Below are positions 1 through 6,409 of a DNA stretch of 7,919 bases, in pieces. Source of the DNA: CG10-46-32 sp964606465 (GTDB taxonomy: Bacteria; Patescibacteriota; Patescibacteriia; UBA2169); contig CAZSGI010000034.1 of the NCBI GenBank assembly GCA_964606465.1, forward strand, positions 1-7,919, given 5' to 3'. A model generated the notes under the pieces. The model did not search any database. It was not told the origin of the DNA and saw only the letters and a list, made by a program, of their open reading frames with translations. Both the position numbers and the translations under genes were made by a program. Numbering within the stretch: the stretch's first letter is position 1; the number at the start of each line of letters is the position of its first letter.

Positions 1-2025
1 TCAAAAGGCAATGCATTCTTGTCGCGCGATCTTGCGACCATTAGCCGCGACATTAAGATGAAATTCAGTTTGAAAGACGTGGAAGTAGCGCCAGCGCATG
101 AACAGGACTTGCTGGAGCTTTTTAGGAAGTTTGAGTTTCGGTCATTGGTGGCGAGGGCACAGGAAGTGTTTGGGGGGTACCGTTCAAAGGCAGCGAAAGG
201 GCAGGGTTCTCTGTTTTCTGCGGGCAGTGCGGTGAGTAACGAAGACTTCAAAATCCGCGAAGGCTACCATCTGGTTGACTCAAAAGAAGTAGCTCGGTCT
301 TTGGTCAAAAAGCTGGAGGGAGTCAAAGCTCTGGCAGTTGATACAGAAACAGACCAGCTTGGCGCGCTTGAATCAAATATGCTCGGCGCTTCAATCGCCT
401 GGAAGCCGGGTGAGGCATACTACATCACCGGGCCATACGTCAAAGAATTGAAAGATGTTCTGTCCAATCCGAATATCAAAAAGTTCGGGCACAACATCAA
501 GTATGATGTGGAAGTGCTTCACCGCGCGGGCATTGAGCTCGCCCCTCTTTCGTTTGATTCCATGATTGCTTCCTACCTCCTGCACCCCACGGGTCGCAGC
601 CACTCTTTGGATAACCTCGCGTTCGTTGAGTTCAGGCACCAGATGGTTCCCATTCTTGACCTCATCGGGCCTAGAGGCAAAAATCAGCTTTCCATGGCAG
701 ACGTTGCTCTGGAGCGGGTTGCAGATTACGCGGCAGAGGACGCAGACTACACAGTGCGGCTTTCTTTGAAGCTTTCGAAGGAACTGCAAACAGAAGGCTT
801 GGATTCGGTGATGCGGGATATTGAAATGCCCTTGGTTCCGGTTTTGGCGAACATGGAGGAAGTAGGAGTTAAGATTGATTCCAAGTTTTTAAATGAAATG
901 TCAAAGACTTTGGGACGGGATATTGCAAAACTTGAAAAAAAGATTTTTAAGGAAACAGGCGTTGAGTTCAACGTGGCATCTCCCTTGCAGCTCAAAGAGG
1001 TGCTGTTCGGCACGCTCAAGCTTCCTACCCGCGGCATTGGCAAAACCAAGACCGGATTTTCAACGGCTGCCGGCCAGTTAGAGAAGATGATTGACGCTCA
1101 TCAGGTAATTCCGAAGATTTTAGAGCACCGTGAACTCTCAAAGTTGAAAAACACGTATTTGGATGCCTTGCCCCGTTTGGTGAACAAAGAAACCGGACGC
1201 GTGCACACGAGCTTTAATCAGACCATTGCCTCAACCGGCCGCTTATCATCATCTGACCCGAATTTGCAGAACATTCCCATGCGCACCGAGCTCGGCAGGG
1301 AAATCCGCAAAGCGTTCATTGCGGAGCGCGGGAACGCCTTGATGAGCGCCGATTACTCCCAGATTGAACTGCGTGTGGCAGCGGACCTCTCGGGCGACAA
1401 AAAATTAATTGAGATTTTTAAGCGGGGCAAAGACATTCACACGTCAACGGCCGCGTTCGTGCACCAGATTCCGGAGTCCAAGGTCACGCCCGAGATTCGG
1501 CGAACCGCGAAAGAGGTCAATTTTGGAATTTTGTACGGCATGGGCGCGCGCGGCCTCTCGCAGCGCACCGGAATGCCCTACAAACGCGCCGAGGAATTCA
1601 TTGAGCGCTACTTTGACGAGTTTTCCGGCGTTCGGGACTACATAGACGAAAACATTGCGCTCGCCGCCTCGCGCGGATTCGTGGAAACCAAGTTTGGTCG
1701 TCGTTTACGCATTCCTGACATCCATTCAGGCGTGCCGCAGGTACGCGCCGCGGCAGAGCGCCTGGCCACGAACATGCCGGTACAAGGCACTGCCGCTGAC
1801 ATCATGAAAATGGCAATGATTGCCATTTACGCTGATTTGCAAAAAGTGAGCCCGAAGAGTAGGATGCTCATGCAGGTGCATGATGAGCTGGTGTTTGAGG
1901 TGCCCAGCAAGGATGTGAAACGGGTGGCCGGGTTCGTGCAGGAGACCATGGAGTCGGTGACCAAACTGCGCGTGCCCTTGGTTGCGGAGGTGCATTCAGG
2001 CAAGAATTGGCAGGAGGCTCACTAA
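1..2025 (+). CDS. polA: DNA polymerase I, 5'-truncated by window edge (3'-5' exonuclease and polymerase domains)
   Basis: This is the repair and Okazaki-fragment polymerase, acting on DNA in the cytoplasm. The frame is open from base 1, and the residues before the possible TTG start at 19 (SKGNAF, then LSRDLATI) match the linker that follows the 5'-nuclease domain in PolA, so the gene begins before the window. The proofreading domain looks complete: Exo I Asp/Glu of DTE at 340-348, Exo II N-x3-D at 493-507, Exo III Y-x3-D at 727-741. The polymerase domain has motif A (DYSQIELR, from 1351), motif B (RRTAKEVNFGILYG, 1498-1539, with Phe as in E. coli Pol I) and motif C (HDE, 1879-1887). All catalytic residues expected of an active Klenow-like fragment are present, so both activities are predicted. 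About 675 residues are visible, against roughly 900 for a full protein. The stop is TAA at 2023-2025, and holA follows after 15 bp. Confidence 0.97.
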   Translation, partial: SKGNAFLSRDLATISRDIKMKFSLKDVEVAPAHEQDLLELFRKFEFRSLVARAQEVFGGYRSKAAKGQGSLFSAGSAVSNEDFKIREGYHLVDSKEVARSLVKKLEGVKALAVDTETDQLGALESNMLGASIAWKPGEAYYITGPYVKELKDVLSNPNIKKFGHNIKYDVEVLHRAGIELAPLSFDSMIASYLLHPTGRSHSLDNLAFVEFRHQMVPILDLIGPRGKNQLSMADVALERVADYAAEDADYTVRLSLKLSKELQTEGLDSVMRDIEMPLVPVLANMEEVGVKIDSKFLNEMSKTLGRDIAKLEKKIFKETGVEFNVASPLQLKEVLFGTLKLPTRGIGKTKTGFSTAAGQLEKMIDAHQVIPKILEHRELSKLKNTYLDALPRLVNKETGRVHTSFNQTIASTGRLSSSDPNLQNIPMRTELGREIRKAFIAERGNALMSADYSQIELRVAADLSGDKKLIEIFKRGKDIHTSTAAFVHQIPESKVTPEIRRTAKEVNFGILYGMGARGLSQRTGMPYKRAEEFIERYFDEFSGVRDYIDENIALAASRGFVETKFGRRLRIPDIHSGVPQVRAAAERLATNMPVQGTAADIMKMAMIAIYADLQKVSPKSRMLMQVHDELVFEVPSKDVKRVAGFVQETMESVTKLRVPLVAEVHSGKNWQEAH

Positions 2026-2040
2026 TTTCATAAGGGCATC

Positions 2041-2976
2041 ATGTTGATTCTCATTCATGGCGAGGACACGTACTCGTCAAAACAATATTTAGAAAAGTTG
2101 ATGAACCAGTTCAACACCAGGCACCAAGTATCTGGTGGTGTCGTTGAGATATTTGATGCGGAGGAGGGAACCTGGGAGCAGCTTGCAGCTCATTTGACTG
2201 CGACCGGGCTGTTTTCAACCAAAAAGCTCCTTATCGCAAAGGGGGTTCTTGAGAACACAACAATGCGCGATTCACTCACTGATTTTTTGGATGCGCGCGA
2301 GCTGCCCGCTGACACGACACTCGTCGTCTTTCATAACCGTGCGGCTGACAAGCGTTTGAAGCTCGCGGGAAGGCTTGCGAAAGAACAGTACTCAAAAGAG
2401 TTTGCGCTTCCGAGCGAAGCTGAAGTTCCGGGTGTTATTCAGAGGATTGCCCATGAGCTTGGAGCGGGCATTGAGCCAAAAGCCGCACATTTACTCGCGA
2501 ACATGGTCGGGCCGGACGTGTGGCGAGCGCGCAACGAGGTGGCCAAGCTCGCCGCAAGCGGGCAGAACCCAATCACCGAGGATTTGGTCAACACGCTGGT
2601 GCATGCGTCCGCGCAGGAGAACATCTGGAAGTTCATTGACGCGCTCTCAACAGGCGACAAAAAAACCGCGCTTAGTCTGGTTGACGCGCAACTGGAAGCA
2701 AGTGAAGCGCCCCAGCAGTTTTTGGGCATGATCATCCGGCAGACGCGTTTGCTGCTTGCGCTGCACGGTGCAGAAGGATCAGACACATCTCTTGCTTCGG
2801 AGCTCAAGCTGAATCCGTTTGTGGTGCGAAAGACGCGCGTTCAGTCCCGACGCTTCACGGTCAAACGGCTCGTGAGCATGTACCACGCGCTCGCCCGCCT
2901 GGACCGCGCGCTTAAAGAGTCCAGGGGAGAACCTCGGCTCTTGTTTACGGTTCTGGTTGATTCAATTGTCCTTTGA
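2041..2976 (+). CDS. holA: DNA polymerase III delta subunit (clamp loader)
   Basis: This 311-residue protein matches the delta subunit, which opens the beta sliding clamp within the clamp-loader complex. The start MLILIHGEDTYSSKQYL resembles the family N-terminus (hGEDx-hhxxxYhxxL). As usual for delta there is no Walker A motif. The AAA+-like part covers about residues 1-200. The C-terminal collar domain (about 205-311) carries the typical pattern: a helix with QFLGMIIRQTRLLL, then LKLNPFVVRKTRVQSRRF, then a final helical hairpin. Length is normal for the family. ATG at 2041 is preceded by AAGG at 2032-2035, a weak ribosome binding site. The gene lies 15 bp after polA, so co-transcription is likely. 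It ends 8 bp from the convergent rpsT stop. A holA next to rpsT is a common bacterial arrangement, which supports the call. Confidence 0.92.
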   Translation: MLILIHGEDTYSSKQYLEKLMNQFNTRHQVSGGVVEIFDAEEGTWEQLAAHLTATGLFSTKKLLIAKGVLENTTMRDSLTDFLDARELPADTTLVVFHNRAADKRLKLAGRLAKEQYSKEFALPSEAEVPGVIQRIAHELGAGIEPKAAHLLANMVGPDVWRARNEVAKLAASGQNPITEDLVNTLVHASAQENIWKFIDALSTGDKKTALSLVDAQLEASEAPQQFLGMIIRQTRLLLALHGAEGSDTSLASELKLNPFVVRKTRVQSRRFTVKRLVSMYHALARLDRALKESRGEPRLLFTVLVDSIVL

Positions 2977-2984
2977 CTGCAGGA

Positions 2985-3257
2985 TTATTTCTTTGCGGCG
3001 GCTCGTTTGATGGCCGCGAACAGGCGGGACTTTTTGCGTGACGCCTTGTTCGGGTGGATGATGTGGCGCTTGGCGGCTTTGTCAATCATTCCAACCACGT
3101 TTTTGGCAAGCTTCTGCGCTTCCTCAAGATTTTGGACAGCTAAGGCCTTTTGAATCTTTTTCATGGCATCCTTGATTTGCCTCTCCCGAATCTTGTTGAA
3201 CAAGGTCCGGGTCTTGGTCTTGCGCAGCTCTTTGAATGATGACTTTTTGATTGGCAT
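2985..3257 (-). CDS. rpsT: 30S ribosomal protein S20
   Basis: This 90-residue, Lys/Arg-rich, helical protein binds 16S rRNA in the 30S subunit. The C-terminal half is diagnostic: IDKAAKRHIIHPNKASRKKSR corresponds to the S20 pattern of D-K/R-A-A-K-x-x-I-H-x-N-K-A-x-R-x-K-S-x-L. The N-terminus (MPIKKSSFKELRKTKTR) has the usual basic helix, though it diverges from the common MANIKSA form. Length is typical. The ATG (3255-3257) has no Shine-Dalgarno sequence upstream. A strong promoter overlapping the gmk 3' end would start transcription only a few bases before it, so the message is probably near-leaderless. It is likely the last gene of the minus-strand block but able to be expressed independently. 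It converges on holA with an 8-bp gap and no recognisable terminator between them. Confidence 0.93.
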   Translation of the reverse strand: MPIKKSSFKELRKTKTRTLFNKIRERQIKDAMKKIQKALAVQNLEEAQKLAKNVVGMIDKAAKRHIIHPNKASRKKSRLFAAIKRAAAKK

Positions 3258-3267
3258 AATATGTTAG

Positions 3268-3296
3268 ATACTAACTGATTCACTCGGCGTTGTCAA
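3268..3296 (-). promoter_or_regulatory. Candidate rpsT promoter (-35 TTGACA, 17-bp spacer, -10 TAGTAT)
   Basis: On the minus strand a perfect -35 hexamer TTGACA (3291-3296) and a -10 TAGTAT (3268-3273, 4 of 6 consensus) are exactly 17 bp apart. The -35 lies inside the last codons of gmk. A start about 7 nt after the -10 falls near 3261, leaving roughly 3-5 nt before the rpsT ATG. This is a sequence match only. Confidence 0.7.
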
Positions 3297-3870
3297 GAAA
3301 GCCTTCTTTTTTTAGGATCTCAATCACCTTATCAACGGTTTGATCCAGCCTTCCCTCCTCATTTACCGCTGAATAGTCGTATAGGTTTTTATGCTCTAGA
3401 AACTCTTTACTGTATGCGAGCCGTTCCGCGATTTCTGACTCACTCTGTTTCCCACGCTTTAAGGAGCGTTTCGCGAGCGCGTTCATATCTGGCGGCTCTA
3501 TGAGAATGGCGAGCACATCCGGCATCATTCGCTTGGCGGTTCGGACGCCTTGGTACTCTATTTTCCAGATTCCGATTTTGGTTTTCTGCGCTAAAACTCG
3601 CTCGAGTTCGGTTTTGGTAACGCCCGCGTATCGGCCGTTATCAACCAGTGCCCACTCCGCGAGTTGGTTCGAATGCATGAGTTCCTGAAAGTGTTCTTGG
3701 CTTACAAAATAGTATGGCCTCCCTTCAGATTCTCCTTGCCGCGGCGGTCTTGTTACGGTGGTGACCACCCGCACGATCGGCACACCATTTTTAGCCAAAC
3801 CTTCGATGACGGCATCTTTTCCAGAGCCCGAAGGTCCAGAGATAATGACGAGGTTAGTTGAGCGTTTCAT
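3280..3870 (-). CDS. gmk: Guanylate kinase
   Basis: It phosphorylates GMP to GDP with ATP in the cytoplasm and feeds GTP and dGTP pools. The ATG at 3870 gives 196 residues, the normal length, with the P-loop at residues 12-19 (GPSGSGKD). The GMP-binding block T-R-P-P-R-x-G-E-x-x-G-x-x-Y-Y-F spans residues 40-55, followed by E72 and Y81. A lid-like R-S-L-K-R-G-K-x-S-E stretch lies in the C-terminal half. Two positions differ from the common form. The P-loop Ser/Thr is Asp19, and the usual IDVQG is IEYQG with Glu at residue 105. Asp at the P-loop position also occurs in ribose-1,5-bisphosphokinase (PhnN), a relative. The full GMP-binding block makes guanylate kinase the better call. The start overlaps the end of the rluD-type gene by 17 bp, which suggests translational coupling. 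A longer reading frame to 4011 runs through the upstream gene and is rejected. Confidence 0.9.
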   Translation of the reverse strand: MKRSTNLVIISGPSGSGKDAVIEGLAKNGVPIVRVVTTVTRPPRQGESEGRPYYFVSQEHFQELMHSNQLAEWALVDNGRYAGVTKTELERVLAQKTKIGIWKIEYQGVRTAKRMMPDVLAILIEPPDMNALAKRSLKRGKQSESEIAERLAYSKEFLEHKNLYDYSAVNEEGRLDQTVDKVIEILKKEGFLDNAE

Positions 3871-4768
3871 AAAAATGTTGCAGCTTTTTCGGGAGCTTTG
3901 ATTCGTACGTGCGGCGCTCGCCGTTAGAACCGTCAAACGAGAGGCGCGATGCGTGCAGGAAGATGCGGCCGAAATCTTTGTGCTTGACGCGCTTGTTGGT
4001 GTACCGCGCATCCCCCACGATTGGGTGGCCGATTGAGTGCAAGTGCACGCGGATCTGGTGGGAGCGGCCGGTGTGGATTTTCACCTCAAGCAAGGTGTAC
4101 TGTTTGAGTCGCTGTATGACGCGGTACTCGGTCAAAGCATTCCGGTCTCTTTTCAATTCCTGTGTATGCGCGGCCATCTTACCACTTTTTGTCCGCGAGC
4201 GTCCAATGGGCGTGTCAATCACGCCCGCTTCCTCGCCAACCACTCCATGCACGAGCGCGGTGTAGTGTTTTTCAATTGCGTGTTCCTGAAACTCTCGTTT
4301 GAGTTTTTCAAACATGGCCTGGGTGCGCGCCACAACCATCAACCCGGATACGTCCTTGTCCAGGCGGTGAACAATTCCCGGCCGAAGCGCGTCTTCTCCG
4401 ACACTGGTCAATTCGGGGTATTGCGCAACGAGCCCGTCCGCGAGCGTAGGTTCGTCAATACCAAAAACAGGGTGCACCACGAGCCCGGCCGGTTTTTCTA
4501 CGACGATGTAGTTATCTGTTTCATCAACAACGTCAAAATTGACTGATGCGTCAGGTTTGATGGCTGGCTGTTTTTGCAGAACGTCGGCAACGTCAACCAC
4601 GTCTCCAACCTTGGGTCGGTAGTGCGCTGTCGTACTCTTTCCGTTGACGGTCACCGCCCCTTGCTTGATCTGCTTTGCTACGCCCGAGCGTGTGGCATTC
4701 GGAAGTTTTGCCGTTAAAAATTTATCCAAACGGTCAAGGGTATCGGTTGTTGCGACCGTGAGTTTCAT
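3854..4768 (-). CDS. RluA/RluD-family 23S rRNA pseudouridine synthase with S4 domain
   Basis: This 304-residue protein isomerises uridine to pseudouridine, most likely in 23S rRNA. An S4 RNA-binding domain occupies about residues 10-62 (LDRLDKFL, then GAVTVNGK and KVGDVVDV). The catalytic domain follows. KPAGLVVHP at 92-100 and HRLDKDVSGLMVVAR at 134-148 supply the nucleophile Asp137. HTGRSHQIRVHL at 232-243 is the conserved substrate-binding motif of the family. The usual HRLDxxTSG is HRLDKDVSG here, a mild change that leaves Asp137 and the following Ser-Gly intact. S4 plus this length fits RluD-like enzymes (helix 69 pseudouridines), but RluC-type targets cannot be ruled out from sequence alone, so no symbol is given. 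ATG at 4766-4768 overlaps the cca stop as ATGA. The 3' end overlaps gmk by 17 bp. No Shine-Dalgarno is seen, so re-initiation after cca is likely. Confidence 0.92.
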   Translation of the reverse strand: MKLTVATTDTLDRLDKFLTAKLPNATRSGVAKQIKQGAVTVNGKSTTAHYRPKVGDVVDVADVLQKQPAIKPDASVNFDVVDETDNYIVVEKPAGLVVHPVFGIDEPTLADGLVAQYPELTSVGEDALRPGIVHRLDKDVSGLMVVARTQAMFEKLKREFQEHAIEKHYTALVHGVVGEEAGVIDTPIGRSRTKSGKMAAHTQELKRDRNALTEYRVIQRLKQYTLLEVKIHTGRSHQIRVHLHSIGHPIVGDARYTNKRVKHKDFGRIFLHASRLSFDGSNGERRTYESKLPKKLQHFYETLN

Positions 4769-6240
4769 TGCTTCTTGATGTACGCTAATGCATCAGCCTT
4801 TGATTTTAGAACTCCTGCGAGCTGCTTTGCGCGCACGTCTTCCAGAATTTTTCCGATCTCTGGTCCGGGCGCGAGATTCAGGGCATCCATCACGTCACCC
4901 CCGGAGAGCAGCGGTTTGGCGAGCTTTAAGCCGTGCGAACCAGTCTGTTTTTTGATTTCCGCGATGCGCGCTTTCATGCGTTCGTATAATCCGGTCATGC
5001 CTTTTCCATCCGGCCCAACCGTGGCAGCGCCATCAATGTACAAGAGCTTCAAAAAGTTCCGCGAGGGACGATTTTGGCTGAAGAAGTACTTTTCAATGGT
5101 GTCGGGCCGGAGCTTTTCGGGCTCGCCGTGCACCAGCAGCATGTGGTGTTCAACCATCCATACGACGTTGTCGCTGCTCGTGCCGACGTCCGGCGGGGCC
5201 GAGACGCGCAGCCGGTTGAGCACCTCTCGGGTGACTTTGGCGCCAACCTCGTCGTGCCCGTCGAATCGCACCCTGGCAACCCCGTCTTGTTCCGGCGTTT
5301 TTACGGTGTAGGGCTTGCCGATGTCATGGAACAGCACGGCGAGCGTCAACTCCAAATCCGGCTTCTCGCCATTGAACTCTTTCTGAAACGCATCGGATGA
5401 AAGTTTTTCAAGCGCAAGGAGCGCGTGCTCCCACACGTCACCCTCGGTGTGCCAGTTTTCCGGCTGGCTGCACCCCTTCATCTCCAGGAGCTCGGGAATG
5501 GTTTGCGCCAACGCGCCAGTTGCGTCCCAGCGCTTGAGCGCCTCCGCCGCGTCGGCTCCGAGCGACTTCAAGAATTCTTCGGCAATCACCTCATAGGGGA
5601 GCACGCGTTTTCCGTCAACCATGCGGTTAATCTGCGGCAGCATGGCCTTGATGGTGGCGAGCGTCTCTTCTTCAATCGCAAAGCCAAGCTGCAGGGAGAA
5701 CCGGATGGCGCGCAGCATGCGGGAGTAGTCTTCCTGGAACCGGTCAGCTGCGTGGTCAACGGTGCGTATCAATTTGTCCCGCAAATCTTTTCCTCCGCCG
5801 TGGGGGTCAATGAGCTTTTCGTCAATCAAGTCAAATGCCATCGCGTTCACCGTGAAATCGCGCCGCGAGAGGTCTACCTCGACCGGCAACCGCGGGTTGG
5901 TCTTGACCGCAAAGTCTCGGTACATGCCTTGCTTGTGCATGGAGAACTCGGTGCGGGGAAGGGCTATGTCGTACACCTCGTTGCGGGGCCTGCCGATTTC
6001 GTTGAACTTCCAGACCCCGAACTGCTTGCCCGCGAGCGCGACGCGTCCGTGCCGCGCCAAAAATTCCCCCAGCTCGTCAGCGGTGACGTTGCGGACGAGG
6101 AAGTCAATGTCCGTTATTTTTTTCCCCAAGAGGATGTCCCGCACCGATCCGCCCACTAAAAATACCTCTGCTTTGGGAAATTCTTCCACGAGAGACCCAA
6201 GCGCCGGGAATGCCGTGAGTTTCGGGAATTGCGGGCTCAT
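4765..6240 (-). CDS. cca: CCA tRNA nucleotidyltransferase with HD domain
   Basis: This enzyme adds or repairs the 3' CCA end of tRNAs. The protein from the ATG at 6240 is 491 residues. The class II nucleotidyltransferase head has LVGGSVRDILLG followed by T-D-I-D-F (residues 28-47), with metal-binding Asp44 and Asp46. RRDFTVNAMA lies at 126-135, DPHGGGKDL at 145-153, and EDYSRMLRAIRF at 170-181, the nucleotide-selecting region; this last usually reads EDPxR, with Tyr here in place of Pro. A neck region follows. An HD domain then holds H272 and H305-D306 (LFHDIGKP), so phosphodiesterase or phosphatase activity is possible. A longer frame up to 6402 is rejected because its extra 54 residues are the translated tRNA gene and spacer. 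A candidate extended -10 promoter lies just upstream. There is no clear Shine-Dalgarno. The stop overlaps the next gene by 4 bp. Which side reaction the HD domain performs is not determinable here. Confidence 0.93.
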   Translation of the reverse strand: MSPQFPKLTAFPALGSLVEEFPKAEVFLVGGSVRDILLGKKITDIDFLVRNVTADELGEFLARHGRVALAGKQFGVWKFNEIGRPRNEVYDIALPRTEFSMHKQGMYRDFAVKTNPRLPVEVDLSRRDFTVNAMAFDLIDEKLIDPHGGGKDLRDKLIRTVDHAADRFQEDYSRMLRAIRFSLQLGFAIEEETLATIKAMLPQINRMVDGKRVLPYEVIAEEFLKSLGADAAEALKRWDATGALAQTIPELLEMKGCSQPENWHTEGDVWEHALLALEKLSSDAFQKEFNGEKPDLELTLAVLFHDIGKPYTVKTPEQDGVARVRFDGHDEVGAKVTREVLNRLRVSAPPDVGTSSDNVVWMVEHHMLLVHGEPEKLRPDTIEKYFFSQNRPSRNFLKLLYIDGAATVGPDGKGMTGLYERMKARIAEIKKQTGSHGLKLAKPLLSGGDVMDALNLAPGPEIGKILEDVRAKQLAGVLKSKADALAYIKKQ

Positions 6241-6256
6241 ACGGTCTATTGGGGTC

Positions 6257-6262
6257 AGTATA
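6257..6262 (-). promoter_or_regulatory. Candidate cca promoter (extended -10, TGATATACT)
   Basis: On the minus strand TATACT (5 of 6 consensus) is preceded by TG and one base, the extended -10 pattern. No good -35 is present at 16-18 bp; that position is occupied by the hairpin between the tRNA and cca. A start about 7 nt downstream would be near 6250, some 10 nt before the cca ATG. Confidence 0.5.
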
Positions 6263-6266
6263 TCAC

Positions 6267-6287
6267 AAAAGCCAGTTTTGAACTGGC
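6267..6287 (-). terminator. Candidate intrinsic terminator after the tRNA gene
   Basis: GCCAGTT and AACTGGC form a perfect 7-bp inverted repeat with a 3-nt loop (6271-6287), extendable by a G-U and an A-U pair. On the minus strand it is followed by TTTT (6267-6270). It begins 10 nt after the tRNA CCA end, a good place to stop tRNA transcription. The U-run is short, so termination may be partial and allow read-through into cca. Confidence 0.55.
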
Positions 6288-6297
6288 CTCTTATATC

Positions 6298-6374
6298 TGG
6301 TAGGCGCACTGGGACTCGAACCCAGGACCTCCACCTTATAAGGGTGGCGCTCTTACCAGCTGAGCTATACGCCT
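6298..6374 (-). tRNA. tRNA-Ile with UAU anticodon, CCA encoded
   Basis: A complete 77-nt cloverleaf can be folded. The acceptor stem AGGCGTA/TGCGCCT has seven pairs including one U-G. The D stem is GCTC/GAGC with loop AGCTGGTAA. The anticodon stem is CCACC/GGTGG with loop CTTATAA, giving anticodon UAU (plus-strand positions 6338-6340, ata). The variable region is AGGTC, and the T stem is CTGGG/CCCAG with loop TTCGAGT. The discriminator A and the CCA end are encoded at 6298-6301. The body resembles tRNA-Ile(GAU), with the wobble base U instead of G. Isoleucine-type features known from E. coli (C4-G69, U12-A23, A37, A38, A73) are present, while pair 29-41 is A-U, not C-G. It should read the AUA codon. 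It lies between the DHH gene and cca, on the same strand. Confidence 0.95.
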
Positions 6375-6380
6375 GCCCAA

Positions 6381-6409
6381 ACAATAGCGTAATCACCCTC
6401 AAAAATCAA
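6381..6409 (-). promoter_or_regulatory. Candidate tRNA-Ile promoter (TTGATT, 17 bp, TATTGT)
   Basis: On the minus strand TTGATT (6404-6409) and TATTGT (6381-6386), each 4 of 6 consensus, are 17 bp apart. Transcription would begin almost at the first base of the tRNA. The -35 overlaps the TGA stop codon of the upstream DHH gene (6406-6408). The match is moderate; read-through from the DHH gene is the alternative source of the tRNA transcript. Confidence 0.4.

Noticed and set aside
19..21. TTG as the start codon of the polymerase gene
   Set aside because: The frame is open to base 1 and the preceding residues continue the PolA linker after the 5'-nuclease domain, so the gene is cut by the window edge and does not start here.
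2977..3017. Bidirectional terminator between holA and rpsT
   Set aside because: The gap is only 8 bp, and the nearest inverted repeat (GCGGC/GCCGC, 5 bp) lies inside rpsT with no T-run on either strand.
3871..4011. N-terminal extension of guanylate kinase
   Set aside because: It lies wholly within the pseudouridine synthase gene in another frame and is Ser/Arg/Ala-rich with no homology-like features; the ATG at 3870 gives the normal family length and P-loop position.
6241..6402. N-terminal extension of cca by 54 residues
   Set aside because: The extension is a translation of the tRNA-Ile gene and the spacer with the hairpin; the Cca-like sequence begins after the ATG at 6240.
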